From positions 218,808 through 266,076 of the forward strand of contig SUUX01000001.1 of NCBI GenBank assembly GCA_015062305.1: 47,269 nucleotides of DNA, written 5' to 3'. Origin of the DNA: Alphaproteobacteria bacterium. Its GTDB lineage: Bacteria; Pseudomonadota; Alphaproteobacteria; RF32; CAG-239. The notes under the pieces were generated by a model. It saw only the letters and a list, made by a program, of their open reading frames with translations, was not told where the DNA came from and did no database searches. A program made the position numbers and the translations under genes. The first letter of the stretch is position 1. Every line of letters begins with the position of its first letter. Below, in pieces: positions 19,309-27,133 of this stretch.

Positions 19309-19335
19309 TTTATTGTTCCTTTCTTGATAAAAAAA

Positions 19336-19563
19336 TTAATGACAAAGTTCCAGTTCTTGACGCAATTTGTTAATACGTGCGAGCCACTCCCAAAAATGTG
19401 GCGAAGAGGAAAAATTTTGGTGTTCCAATTCTTTGGCGACCAAAGGGCCGGCAATCGGATATGTCGGACATATATTAGAGTTTTTTGTTGCGCATGAGTT
19501 CAAGCAAAATATCTCTGCCAGCATGAGGAGCAGCATGAATTTTTGATGTTTTTGTATGTACAT
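19336..19563 (-). CDS. Outer-membrane spanin candidate (Rz1-like lipoprotein)
   Basis: 75 residues with a lipoprotein signal ending in LNSC. The short mature part has CPTYPIAGPL and a helical tail (FWEWLARINKLRQELELC). The gene overlaps the end of the inner-membrane spanin candidate in another frame, the classic overlapping Rz/Rz1 arrangement. The start may also be ATG 19536, which gives a tighter signal peptide. The pair would fuse inner and outer membranes in the last step of lysis. Confidence 0.7.
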   Translation of the reverse strand: MYIQKHQKFMLLLMLAEIFCLNSCATKNSNICPTYPIAGPLVAKELEHQNFSSSPHFWEWLARINKLRQELELCH

Positions 19564-19675
19564 ATTTGATAATTTCTATTTGCTTTGCGGTTTCTTGTGT
19601 TTGGGCATGAGAGCGCCCTAGGGCATAACTTAAAACAGCCACTATCAGTGAAAGGAATATAAATCTGACTACCAT
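19475..19675 (-). CDS. Inner-membrane spanin candidate (Rz-like)
   Basis: From ATG 19675 this is a 66-residue protein: one N-terminal transmembrane helix (FIFLSLIVAVLSYALG) and a periplasmic helical tail rich in Gln, Lys and Glu. The ATG overlaps the stop of the upstream 45-residue protein (ATGGTAG), so translation is probably coupled. A frame reaching back to 19816 exists but has no start support. It is assigned as i-spanin from topology and from its overlap with a lipoprotein gene. Confidence 0.65.
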   Translation of the reverse strand: MVVRFIFLSLIVAVLSYALGRSHAQTQETAKQIEIIKYVHTKTSKIHAAPHAGRDILLELMRNKKL

Positions 19676-19806
19676 GTTGACTCCAGCAGAAGCACAAATG
19701 CTTTGGCGATAGTGACAGAGGCCTGAGGATTGCTGAACGAAATTGCGGCAACAATCAAAAAAGCCAAAATAAATGCCGTACTCTTGATTATGATTTGATT
19801 CTTCAT
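19669..19806 (-). CDS. 45-residue single-span membrane protein in the lysis cassette
   Basis: From ATG 19806: a short Lys-containing start (MKNQIIIK), one long hydrophobic segment (STAFILAFLIVAAISFS) and a further hydrophobic tail. It ends at TAG 19669, overlapping the i-spanin start. Size, topology and place directly before the spanins make it a candidate holin or antiholin. It is the first gene after an internal terminator at 19827-19848. Confidence 0.5.
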   Translation of the reverse strand: MKNQIIIKSTAFILAFLIVAAISFSNPQASVTIAKAFVLLLESTW

Positions 19807-19820
19807 CTTTGTCCAAACAA

Positions 19821-19848
19821 CAAAAAAGCCCGTTGAAAACAACGGGCT
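19821..19848 (-). terminator. Internal terminator upstream of the lysis cassette
   Basis: Perfect 9-bp stem AGCCCGTTG/CAACGGGCT (19827-19835 with 19840-19848), A4 loop, T-run on the minus strand. It lies after the 126-residue membrane protein and before the spanin genes. Confidence 0.88.
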
Positions 19849-19868
19849 CGTTATGAAATGGTAAGAGA

Positions 19869-20249
19869 CTATGAGGCTATGATAGCACTGCTGGCGGCCA
19901 TGGTAACAATTCGCAATGCAAACAACCACAATGTGCCTCCGATAATGGTGGAAATTATTAGCCCCCAACTGGCTGGTTTGAAATCCCTTTTTGATTGAAT
20001 AAAATCATATACAAACCAAACCACTTGCTCCAACAGATAAATTGCAAAAACAACCAAAAGATTGATAAGAATATATGGAGCGCCCCATAATTGAAAAAGT
20101 GCAACGATAGTGCGCAGTAACGCCGTGATAAAGTTGGCCGCAACCCAATGTTGTTTGTTGTCTATTTTTTTGATTAAAAACAAGACTATCGCACGGATTA
20201 CGCCGATAACGGCCAATGTTCCCAGCAGCATTCCAATCAATACAATCAT
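19869..20249 (-). CDS. Phage membrane protein of unknown function, holin candidate
   Basis: 126 residues with AAAGGAA at good spacing. Three or four hydrophobic segments are visible (about 2-24, 38-60, 62-82, 94-122) separated by short charged loops (IKKIDNKQHW; FIQSKRDFKP). Its position between tail genes and the lysis cassette fits a holin-like role, but the sequence shows no recognisable holin family. It is separated from the spanin genes by a strong terminator. Confidence 0.6.
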   Translation of the reverse strand: MIVLIGMLLGTLAVIGVIRAIVLFLIKKIDNKQHWVAANFITALLRTIVALFQLWGAPYILINLLVVFAIYLLEQVVWFVYDFIQSKRDFKPASWGLIISTIIGGTLWLFALRIVTMAASSAIIAS

Positions 20250-20318
20250 TTGTGTTCCTTTCTATCTATAATAACTGTTTGTATTATAAATATATTTGCA
20301 GGGCTGTCAAATATAAAT

Positions 20319-21191
20319 TTATTGACAAGCCAATGCATAATTTACTTTGAAAAACCCACTATCGTCTATGTAGACAGCTTGTGGATTTTGGGTGGCAACG
20401 TCTTGAGCCAATAGCCCAATTTGCGGAGTTGTTTCTCCCTTATATGTATATAGATATACTTTTAAGCCATTGTAGAGGCGACCAACTTCTATAATATTTT
20501 CTTTTAGCTCTGCATCGGAAAATAATGTGCGCATTCCATAGTTAATAACATTCCATCCCAAATCTTGCTGAGCATTGGTATTATCTGTGGTATTTTTGCT
20601 GATACGGGCATCCATTTTGTTGCGAACTGCGTATTTATCCATATTGACATCGTAGCCACTCTTAGAGTTTTGAAGCAAATTCATAATCTCTGTGATGGGT
20701 AAATTTCTGGCATTGTTCTGAAAATTGGCAGCAGAAATCTGGTTGTTAAGAGAATTGGCGTAAGCATTTTGACCGGCGCTAATACTGTCAAATGCGGCTT
20801 GTTGATAGGCATTATTTTGTTGGGTGTATAAATTAGACATGGCATTTTGATAAGCTGCGCTACCAACAGATAATCCTTGATTTTGCAAACGGCTTTCCAG
20901 CGCTTGCCGTTGGGCCTCAAACTGAGGTGTGATTTTGTTGATGGCGTTCTGATATGTGGCATTTTCAACCCTTTTGGCGGCCTCGTCAGAACCAGATACA
21001 GAATAGATATAATCCGGACGATTGCTTAGGTTTGAACTAAGAATATTGGCTTGCGCTGCCATGTTGGCGTTGGCTGCGTCTGTCTGAGATGTATCGTAAT
21101 TATTAAGATATCTTAATATGCTCTTTTCTGAACCATACGGACTGGTTGAAGCACTGCCTGCTCCTAAAAATTTGCCAATGCTTTTTGACAT
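20319..21191 (-). CDS. Phage tail/internal virion protein with S74-like C-terminus
   Basis: From ATG 21191 (AAAGGAG, spacing 5) this is a 290-residue protein. The first 210 residues are helical and rich in Asn, Gln and Ala, for example ALESRLQNQGLSVGSAAYQN, a pattern seen in podophage ejection or tail proteins. The C-terminal 75 residues match the intramolecular-chaperone (peptidase S74) type: SDAELKENIIEVGRLYNGLK and IGLLAQDVATQNPQAVYIDD. S74 domains help trimerise fibres. A longer open frame upstream of 21191 lacks a ribosome site and overlaps the acetyltransferase gene. Confidence 0.75.
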   Translation of the reverse strand: MSKSIGKFLGAGSASTSPYGSEKSILRYLNNYDTSQTDAANANMAAQANILSSNLSNRPDYIYSVSGSDEAAKRVENATYQNAINKITPQFEAQRQALESRLQNQGLSVGSAAYQNAMSNLYTQQNNAYQQAAFDSISAGQNAYANSLNNQISAANFQNNARNLPITEIMNLLQNSKSGYDVNMDKYAVRNKMDARISKNTTDNTNAQQDLGWNVINYGMRTLFSDAELKENIIEVGRLYNGLKVYLYTYKGETTPQIGLLAQDVATQNPQAVYIDDSGFFKVNYALACQ

Positions 21192-21202
21192 AAGTTTCTC
21201 CT

Positions 21203-21634
21203 TTAGTAACGTGAATTGTTTTTTAACAAACCCATAATAATAACATCTTGTCCTTGGTCTCCAAACTGCTGTAACAAACCTTCTTGTTGAAAACCCAATT
21301 GTTTGGCCAAACGCAGGCATTTGTGGTTGGATTGAAATGTCTGCATAGAAATTCTTCGACAACCAAAATATTCGAAAGCTACCGAAAACATAAATTTCAA
21401 TATCCGTTTGGAACACCATCTTTTGTCTGTGGTATACAATGTCCACCACAAATCTGTATGTGGGCGAATATCATGATATATAAGGCCTCCAATTAGGCGC
21501 CCTTGATACAAAAAACCAATGGTCAGATGTTCTCCGAGCCATTGGTTGCCGATATTTAGCCCTCTGCACACCCAATCGGTGATATGATTGTTGGTGTCGG
21601 CAATAACTTTACAATATGCTGTTTCCTTGCTCAT
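21203..21634 (-). CDS. GNAT-type acetyltransferase encoded in the phage tail cluster
   Basis: 143 residues with a GNAT-like profile: a beta strand pair (LTIGFLYQGRLIGGLIYHD), WTLYTTDKRWCSKRILKFMF at the acetyl-CoA site and the terminal strand NHKCLRLAKQLGFQQEGLL, as in RimJ/RimL-type enzymes. The start overlaps the end of the preceding gene by 26 bases. Small GNAT proteins occur in tail clusters of related podophages; the substrate is unknown. Confidence 0.75.
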   Translation of the reverse strand: MSKETAYCKVIADTNNHITDWVCRGLNIGNQWLGEHLTIGFLYQGRLIGGLIYHDIRPHTDLWWTLYTTDKRWCSKRILKFMFSVAFEYFGCRRISMQTFQSNHKCLRLAKQLGFQQEGLLQQFGDQGQDVIIMGLLKNNSRY

Positions 21635-23159
21635 ATCTGAATCCTGTATCGAACCATTCTATGCTATTGCCTTTGGTCTTGGTTTTGAACACCACACTGG
21701 CCTTGAAACCGGTGGCAGAATTACCAATCCATTGACTGCGAATTTTGCCCTTGAGTGTGGCCCATTTGGTGCCTATCGGAGATTTTTTTGCACTCCATTG
21801 AGCGTTGCTCCACTTGGTTAGACCACTGCCACCGATGTTTTCGGCATAAGATTTGTTTTGGTTGGCAAAGTCCATGTTGGTATATACTACCAACGCAAAC
21901 TGAGATATGGCCTTGGTGCGTGGATTAATAAGCTGAATGCGTTTGAGATTGGGACTACCCAGATTGCTATATGCTTGCTCAACAACACCGCAAATATGTG
22001 TTCCATTGTCAGAGTATCCTTCATCAAACAAAAATACGCCTCTATCTGAACCAAAATAAAGCCTATTACCATACTTGCCCCAACAGAAGGAGCGAATGTT
22101 GCAAAATCGGCTCCATGCTCCGGTGTTTAGGTTTACAATATGTTGTTCAAATTGTTGAGATATTGGTACATTGAATATGGCATAACCTCCCCTGCCATAT
22201 ATTATACCTTGCCAACCGAATTTGTTGCTGCCGTTTTGAGTGCGCTCTAAAATCAGTCCCCTTATTTTGTCGGAAAAGGATATTTGTGAAGAATTTGCTT
22301 TGTCTGCAGAAAGAGCCTTAGATAAGGGCAAATATCCGTCTTCGGATATGATTATGATATCTCCTTGATATGGTAAAACACAACGATACCCTATCGGTCG
22401 GCTCATTTGGTATACACCTCTTAGGCTCCAGTCGTTGGCATCTGACGGATTGGCTCCACTGTAAACTGCAACTTCACCTTCGGAGGTTAGAAATACGGTC
22501 AAATCGTCTACTCCTTTGCCGGCATCTTGAGTCCAGTTGGCAACAGCGACCAGAAAACCACCTTTTGAAAACAAAGCCGACATATCAAATGGTAATAGTC
22601 GGCCTTGGACTTCTCCTACTTCTGCAGAATACCACATATTGAGAGTGCCTTTTTCTACAAAAAACAATCGTTGTTTGCCTGTGCTTATATTTATGAGCTT
22701 GTTGGCTTGCAAATTGTCTCCTTCAAATGAGGCTTCTTGCCAATGCTCACCCTCATCATCAATATAGAAAATTTGGGGTTTATCATAGCCATTGACTAGA
22801 ATTAAACGATTGCGAAATTGTACGAATTGCCACTCATTATTACTAAAACCAGAAGCTATTTGCTTGATATTTTCGACACTGGATATGCTCCAAACATTGC
22901 CTCCGCCACAAGCAAAAAAACGCTCTGCTCCAGAACTGGTATATTCTATCAATGAACTAATTTTGGCGCCTAATTCGGCATAAGAAGTATAGCCCCGGCG
23001 GAGAACAACTTTGGTATCGGTAGGCAGATAATTATCCATAACAATAGCATCGGTCTCCGGCATGGTGTCTAAACTATCTCTGACATTGAGGCCTCCGATT
23101 GGTGATGGCAATGTGTAATTTATGGAGCAAAAGCTACGGTTGATGTATCTTTGACGCAT
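21609..23159 (-). CDS. Podovirus tail/DNA-stabilisation type protein
   Basis: 516 residues. The N-terminal pattern PSPIGGLNVRDSLDTMPETD followed by NYLPTDTKVVLRRGYTSYAE is typical of a large podophage tail protein found after the head-tail adaptor, often labelled tail tube B or stabilisation protein. The rest is beta-rich, with repeated WS/FF motifs compatible with a beta-propeller-like fold. The start overlaps the adaptor gene by 26 bases. The exact structural role is inferred from position and pattern. Confidence 0.75.
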   Translation of the reverse strand: MRQRYINRSFCSINYTLPSPIGGLNVRDSLDTMPETDAIVMDNYLPTDTKVVLRRGYTSYAELGAKISSLIEYTSSGAERFFACGGGNVWSISSVENIKQIASGFSNNEWQFVQFRNRLILVNGYDKPQIFYIDDEGEHWQEASFEGDNLQANKLINISTGKQRLFFVEKGTLNMWYSAEVGEVQGRLLPFDMSALFSKGGFLVAVANWTQDAGKGVDDLTVFLTSEGEVAVYSGANPSDANDWSLRGVYQMSRPIGYRCVLPYQGDIIIISEDGYLPLSKALSADKANSSQISFSDKIRGLILERTQNGSNKFGWQGIIYGRGGYAIFNVPISQQFEQHIVNLNTGAWSRFCNIRSFCWGKYGNRLYFGSDRGVFLFDEGYSDNGTHICGVVEQAYSNLGSPNLKRIQLINPRTKAISQFALVVYTNMDFANQNKSYAENIGGSGLTKWSNAQWSAKKSPIGTKWATLKGKIRSQWIGNSATGFKASVVFKTKTKGNSIEWFDTGFRYEQGNSIL

Positions 23160-23859
23160 TGATAATCACTCCTTCGGTTAACTCATCTCTAAAGCATTGG
23201 TGAAGACAAATATCTTTGGTTGCCAAACCAGATGCAAAACGGTTTTTGACTTCTCGCTCGTATTCGTTAAACTCTTCTTCATAAGGCATACCGTTGCGCC
23301 TGTACCAGCGCCAAACAATGCCTTTTTTGACTAGATATTCATCAAAAATAGGAATATCGGTATTTTGACTTAAAATCGTTTTTTCTTGCCCGCAAAAATT
23401 ATGGCTACCATCAAAAGCAATGACCGATGAACGGTATTGAAAAACAATTTTGAGGTTGGCTGGCGGAGGTGTTAAAAACTTGAACATCCCATTTTGAATT
23501 TTGAATTTTATGCCAAGCGATGGAACGTGAAAATATTTTTCTTGCATCCATTGTTCCGGTGTTATGGCTCCAATTACTTTTTCTGCTTTGTCTTTGACAT
23601 ATACTGTATTGTTGATAAGAGCATAAAAATCAGGACAAAAATCTGCCAGCAAATAATTGCTCTGCCCTTCTATAGTATATAGTTCTGCCTCTTTGGTTAG
23701 TTCTTGCCAATCACCATAACGCAATAGACTGTCCAAAGTATCTTGAGCAACACTCAAAAAAATGGCCTCTTGTTGGCTATCATTATTAAAAAGGTCTGTG
23801 GGTTTTTGGGTGGCAACCAAACTGGCCGCTTCTTGGCATATTTGCAAAATGTTTTTCAT
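23134..23859 (-). CDS. Podovirus head-tail adaptor or tail tube A type protein
   Basis: 241 residues. The N-terminal helix (NILQICQEAASLVATQKPTD) and segments SVAQDTLDSLLRYGDWQELT and EYLVKKGIVWRWYRRNGMPYE fit the podophage adaptor/tubular protein A group, which joins portal to tail. It overlaps its neighbours on both sides (ATGA-type overlap with the upstream gene), so it belongs to a tightly coupled tail block. Confidence 0.65.
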   Translation of the reverse strand: MKNILQICQEAASLVATQKPTDLFNNDSQQEAIFLSVAQDTLDSLLRYGDWQELTKEAELYTIEGQSNYLLADFCPDFYALINNTVYVKDKAEKVIGAITPEQWMQEKYFHVPSLGIKFKIQNGMFKFLTPPPANLKIVFQYRSSVIAFDGSHNFCGQEKTILSQNTDIPIFDEYLVKKGIVWRWYRRNGMPYEEEFNEYEREVKNRFASGLATKDICLHQCFRDELTEGVIINASKIHQP

Positions 23860-24419
23860 GATTTTTTTGGCTCCTTAGTTTTTAGCTGTTGCTGAAGTTT
23901 TTTTAACTCGTCTTCAAGATGACAAATTTGGCAGATATATTTTTCTTCTTCAACTTGCCAGTCGGCCAACTTTTTGTTAGTAGAGGCTTGAGAAACAAAT
24001 TTTTGAGCCAAGTCTTTTTCTCTGATTAGCCCTAGAGAAGAAGCCTTATCTTGAGGCAATTGAGCCAAAGCTTCTACCGTAAAAACACCTCTGTATTTTA
24101 ATGAATCAATTTCGGCAGAACTTAAAAAAGCAAATTGCTCTAGAGGAGTGCCTTCTGATACTTGTTTTTTGCCCAAAAGATAACGAGCGTATTCTTGCGG
24201 AAAACGTCTTTTTTTGTCTTCGGTGGCTGGCTGATCAAAAACTTCGGAATTGTTATCTTTAATTCTTATCTCGCAAAAACATACATTTTTGAAAACAGGA
24301 AAGCCTGCATCATCTATTCTGTCAGTTTTGATGCTACGATCATAAAAACGAGCACAAACTCCATCTTCTGAACAAGAAGAACGAGCAAGATTATCAAAAA
24401 TTGAAAAATCTATATTCAT
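23856..24419 (-). CDS. Conserved phage protein with helix-hairpin-like segment
   Basis: 187 residues. A pattern shared with podophage proteins of unknown role: an N-terminal domain with EIRIKDNNSEVFDQPATED, then RRFPQEYARYLLGKK, then a helix-hairpin-like element (LSSAEIDSLKYRGVFTVEAL), and a C-terminal coiled coil rich in Glu/Lys/Gln. Its ribosome site GGAGAAACAAC and first codons lie inside direct repeat copy A, shared with the first moron gene. It probably followed the capsid gene directly before the moron was inserted. Confidence 0.65.
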   Translation of the reverse strand: MNIDFSIFDNLARSSCSEDGVCARFYDRSIKTDRIDDAGFPVFKNVCFCEIRIKDNNSEVFDQPATEDKKRRFPQEYARYLLGKKQVSEGTPLEQFAFLSSAEIDSLKYRGVFTVEALAQLPQDKASSLGLIREKDLAQKFVSQASTNKKLADWQVEEEKYICQICHLEDELKKLQQQLKTKEPKKS

Positions 24420-24466
24420 GTTGTTTCTCCAAATAAGGCAAAAAAAAGCCCGAGACTTAGCTCGGG
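24413..24466 (-). repeat. 54-bp direct repeat, copy A (terminator plus ribosome site plus start)
   Basis: Matches 25109-25162 at 52 of 54 positions (T/C at 24434 and A/G at 24455). On the minus strand it reads terminator hairpin, T-run, GGAG, ATGAATA. It forms the downstream border of the moron cassette. Confidence 0.95.
24440..24466 (-). terminator. Terminator after the moron genes
   Basis: Stem CCCGAG/CTCGGG (24449-24454 with 24461-24466), 6-base loop, T8 on the minus strand. It belongs to repeat copy A. Confidence 0.85.
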
Positions 24467-24526
24467 ACAGTTATGATATTTACATAATATATTATACAAC
24501 TACACAATCAGAAAAAAATCAGAATT

Positions 24527-24970
24527 TTATTTGTTTAAATTACAGCCGGCAGGATAAAGCCAATTACCACTTAACTTGTTGCAATTTTGCAAGGTAAACT
24601 CAAACATGCATTCTTGTTTATCCAGATTCCATGCTTTGTTGTTATTGTGACAAATAATAAATAATTGCTCTGTATCTATACAAGTTGTTTTAGAAAGAGA
24701 ATAACGATTGTTTTGGTAGCACGCTTCTTGCTCTGGAGTCAATTTTATACATCCCCCATATTCTTTCTTCCATGTCAAGCAATCACTCCGACATATTTTT
24801 TGGTCATAGTCCCACACGCCACCGCTATCTAAACAATGTCCGACATCATCAAAAAATAAAAAAGCAACACAGAAAATTGGGATTAGCACTATTGCAACTC
24901 TACCGCCAAACCCAATGATTGTTAGTACTGAATTTATAATTTGAGAACAGATCTTTTTGATTGTTTTCAC
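24527..24970 (-). CDS. Moron protein: membrane anchor plus tandem Cys-Trp modules
   Basis: GGAGG lies five bases before GTG 24970, chosen over TTG 24973. The 147-residue protein has an N-terminal transmembrane segment (about 14-40) and then four spaced modules: CLDSGGVWDYDQKIC, CYQNNRYSLSKTTC, CHNNNKAWNLDKQEC and CNKLSGNWLYPAGC. Each has paired Cys 13-14 residues apart and a Trp (Ser in one) at position 8, so small disulfide loops outside the cytoplasm are likely. It is not needed for virion structure as judged by position; as a moron it may change the lysogen's envelope, for example superinfection exclusion. Function not recognised. Confidence 0.7.
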   Translation of the reverse strand: MKTIKKICSQIINSVLTIIGFGGRVAIVLIPIFCVAFLFFDDVGHCLDSGGVWDYDQKICRSDCLTWKKEYGGCIKLTPEQEACYQNNRYSLSKTTCIDTEQLFIICHNNNKAWNLDKQECMFEFTLQNCNKLSGNWLYPAGCNLNK

Positions 24971-25115
24971 CAATACCTCCTTGGCAAATGTTTATTTTTT
25001 TCTCTATATTCAGCGCAAACGTCTTGTCTTGAATTCCTTTGTAGTATTTATTTTTATAACTATCAAGTTTTTCTTTTGCACTGTCACCAAACCAATTTGT
25101 ATAATTGCTATTCAT
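24900..25115 (-). CDS. Small moron protein of unknown function
   Basis: 71 residues, Asn/Lys/Tyr-rich and hydrophilic (NYTNWFGDSAKEKLDSYKNK), with one Cys and no signal peptide. The ribosome site GGAGAAACAAC and first codons come from repeat copy B. Its end overlaps the next moron gene by 71 bases in another frame. Its composition is more AT-rich than the flanking capsid and tail genes, as expected of a late acquisition. I see no family. Confidence 0.55.
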   Translation of the reverse strand: MNSNYTNWFGDSAKEKLDSYKNKYYKGIQDKTFALNIEKKINICQGGIGENNQKDLFSNYKFSTNNHWVWR

Positions 25116-25162
25116 GTTGTTTCTCCAAACAAGGCAAAAAAAAGCCCGAGGCTTAGCTCGGG
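25109..25162 (-). repeat. 54-bp direct repeat, copy B
   Basis: Partner of copy A at 24413-24466, offset 696 bp. It contains the terminator after the capsid gene and the ribosome site and start of the first moron gene. Confidence 0.95.
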
Positions 25163-25164
25163 CT
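25136..25164 (-). terminator. Terminator after the major capsid gene
   Basis: 8-bp stem AGCCCGAG/CTCGGGCT (25143-25150 with 25157-25164), T8 on the minus strand. It lies 9 bases past the capsid stop. Confidence 0.88.
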
Positions 25165-25172
25165 TCGGGCTG

Positions 25173-26147
25173 TTATTCTTCAGTTTTGTTTATCAAAACA
25201 CCTTGGAGAGCTGCATTAGACATAGTCATATTACCGGCCCAACCAATTATTTTATACAGCGCATCTTGATTAACTGCCATGCGTTCTCCGCCAATAACTT
25301 TCATATTGCGATCTTTGTGATGACGCAAATATAAATAATTGGTGTTGAGAAAATACATCTTGTCTTCCGGACAGTGTCCATCTTGCCCACCATCACAAAT
25401 AATGTCTGCGCCCTTGAATTTGAGACTGGTGAAGCCGGCATCGGCAAGCTTGTTGTCACAATATCTTTGCTGTGGCAGAAGTGTTGATTCATATAAACCA
25501 TAAATACTATGCCCACAAACAATGAGGTCTGGCTTGTCTGTGCCTCTGCACAAAGACATATACATCTTGTCCATAGTTTTATGAATATTATCGGCATTGA
25601 GTGCTTCGGTCATCTGAGTAGATTTATTGCGCCAAAACTCATTGCCTGAGCTTGAGCGATCTATGCCTCCGACAACACCGGTGGTTGGGCTATCTGCAAC
25701 CAACAATGCTAATCCGCCAATCTCCTTGCCGGAAGAACCTGTTCCGTCACCATAAACAGCTGCAGACATTTTGTTGCTCATGGTTTTGATGGCGTTTTCT
25801 ACTCTTTTTTCAAACAAATCTAACACTTGTTCTTTGCCTGAATTTTTGAGCAGATCTTCTCCGGATACGGCAACAGGAACGGCGCAAAGTTTTAGACTAT
25901 ATTCTGCCGCAGAAAAAAGTTGTTTTGGAGTATAGTTGATGGTATCGTATCCTGAGTACCATGTCATGTCGCCTTCTCCGTATTCCAGTTCTTCCAAAAT
26001 TTTGGAACCACCAGAAATAGGGCGAATATTACCCTTGCTTTTTAGACGACTAAGAAGAGCATTGTTTTTGCTCATGTTGTCGGCCAAACTGCCAACACGA
26101 TTTGTTAATGTGGTGGATAACACATCATCATAGTTAATGTTTGCCAT
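25173..26147 (-). CDS. Major capsid protein
   Basis: 324 residues, following the scaffold gene and preceding tail genes, as expected for the major head protein. Features typical of HK97-fold podophage capsids: an N-terminal helix (LTTRVGSLAD-like LTNRVGSLADNMSKNNALLS), a beta-hairpin region with GDMTWYSGYDTINYTPKQLF, a spine helix (VENAIKTMSNKMSAAVYGDG) and a final segment RMAVNQDALYKIIGWAGNMT. It is probably the most highly expressed phage gene; a terminator follows at once. Confidence 0.85.
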   Translation of the reverse strand: MANINYDDVLSTTLTNRVGSLADNMSKNNALLSRLKSKGNIRPISGGSKILEELEYGEGDMTWYSGYDTINYTPKQLFSAAEYSLKLCAVPVAVSGEDLLKNSGKEQVLDLFEKRVENAIKTMSNKMSAAVYGDGTGSSGKEIGGLALLVADSPTTGVVGGIDRSSSGNEFWRNKSTQMTEALNADNIHKTMDKMYMSLCRGTDKPDLIVCGHSIYGLYESTLLPQQRYCDNKLADAGFTSLKFKGADIICDGGQDGHCPEDKMYFLNTNYLYLRHHKDRNMKVIGGERMAVNQDALYKIIGWAGNMTMSNAALQGVLINKTEE

Positions 26148-26179
26148 TGAGATTTCCTTTTGTGTTGATATAATTAAAC

Positions 26180-26845
26180 CTAATCTTCATATTCTGCCAA
26201 TTTGAGTTCTAATATCTCTCGGGTAGAGAGCTTGGATAAATCTTTGGCAGAATTTTTTCCTTTGGGTGCAAATGAAGCCTCATGGGCTTTTTGACACTCC
26301 GCAACTTGAGCGGCTTCTTTGGTATGAGCCAGGTATTGTTTTATGAAGTCCGATAACTTGTTATCTAAAGAATCTAAACGTTCTTCAAAAACCTTAAAAT
26401 TATCTTCTATTGCCGTGGCAATATTAAAACTAAAACCATAAGAAGCGGCCAAAGATTGCAATGCTTGTTCCGGATTTTGCTCCAAGGCATCATCTACTTT
26501 AGCCATGGTTTCTACCCAGTCTTGAGCCTTGCAAATGCCCTGTCGCTCCAAACGTTTGGCACGAGATGAAAAGGCTTCTTGCAACCAGCGCAGATTGCTA
26601 AGCTCATTGTTTAGGCGAGAAAAACCTCGTTCTATTTCGCTCTCCCGTTCATGAATATATTTGCGCATAGCGGGCGGAAGCGTCTTGAAGAGAACAGCAA
26701 ATTCTTTTTTGTAAGAACGTAGTGCTTCCTCAAAAGATGAGGCATTTGTGCCTGATGAAAGTGCCGAAGATGGTTCGGCGGCGGCCTTGGCGGCTTGGGC
26801 ATATTGTTGTTCTAATTCTTTTCGTAGTTCTGTGGTCATTGCCAA
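26180..26845 (-). CDS. Phage scaffolding protein candidate
   Basis: 221 residues, almost wholly helical and charged, with an Ala-rich N-terminus and coiled-coil stretches (EEALRSYKKEFAVLFKTL; VFEERLDSLDNKLSDFI). No enzyme motif is visible. Its place directly upstream of the capsid gene and its composition fit an internal scaffold that is removed during maturation. Confidence 0.65.
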   Translation of the reverse strand: MAMTTELRKELEQQYAQAAKAAAEPSSALSSGTNASSFEEALRSYKKEFAVLFKTLPPAMRKYIHERESEIERGFSRLNNELSNLRWLQEAFSSRAKRLERQGICKAQDWVETMAKVDDALEQNPEQALQSLAASYGFSFNIATAIEDNFKVFEERLDSLDNKLSDFIKQYLAHTKEAAQVAECQKAHEASFAPKGKNSAKDLSKLSTREILELKLAEYED

Positions 26846-27060
26846 ATACTCCTTTTGTAGTTGTGAATGAAGTCAGAGAACAAACTTGATCTCTGAGCTT
26901 TTTCATTACGCCGGCGCCGTTCTTGCAGAAAGGTGTCGGAATAATCGGTTGAAAGAGACATATCGTGTGCTTGCAAATATTTATCTAGTTGACGAGCAGA
27001 TGATATGAGCGTGCCATCGGGCATTTGCAGATGAGATGTCCATTCTTTGGTGAAATACAT
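26836..27060 (-). CDS. Small phage protein of unknown function
   Basis: From ATG 27060 (AAGAG at suitable spacing) this is 74 residues: an N-terminal beta-like part (MYFTKEWTSHLQMPDGTLIS) and an Arg-rich helical tail (QERRRRNEKAQRSSLFSDFI). It overlaps the scaffold start by 10 bases, so it is co-translated with head genes. No family recognised. Confidence 0.55.
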   Translation of the reverse strand: MYFTKEWTSHLQMPDGTLISSARQLDKYLQAHDMSLSTDYSDTFLQERRRRNEKAQRSSLFSDFIHNYKRSIWQ

Positions 27061-27133
27061 TTTGATACTCTTGAAATTTGTTATAAAAAAACGCAAATGC
27101 GGATTGTTTGATGAATAAAAACAGGCAAATCTG

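Noticed and set aside
24900..24970. Frameshift joining the two moron genes
   Set aside because: The second gene has its own GGAGG and GTG start and a full signal anchor, so two overlapping genes explain the data better than one broken gene.
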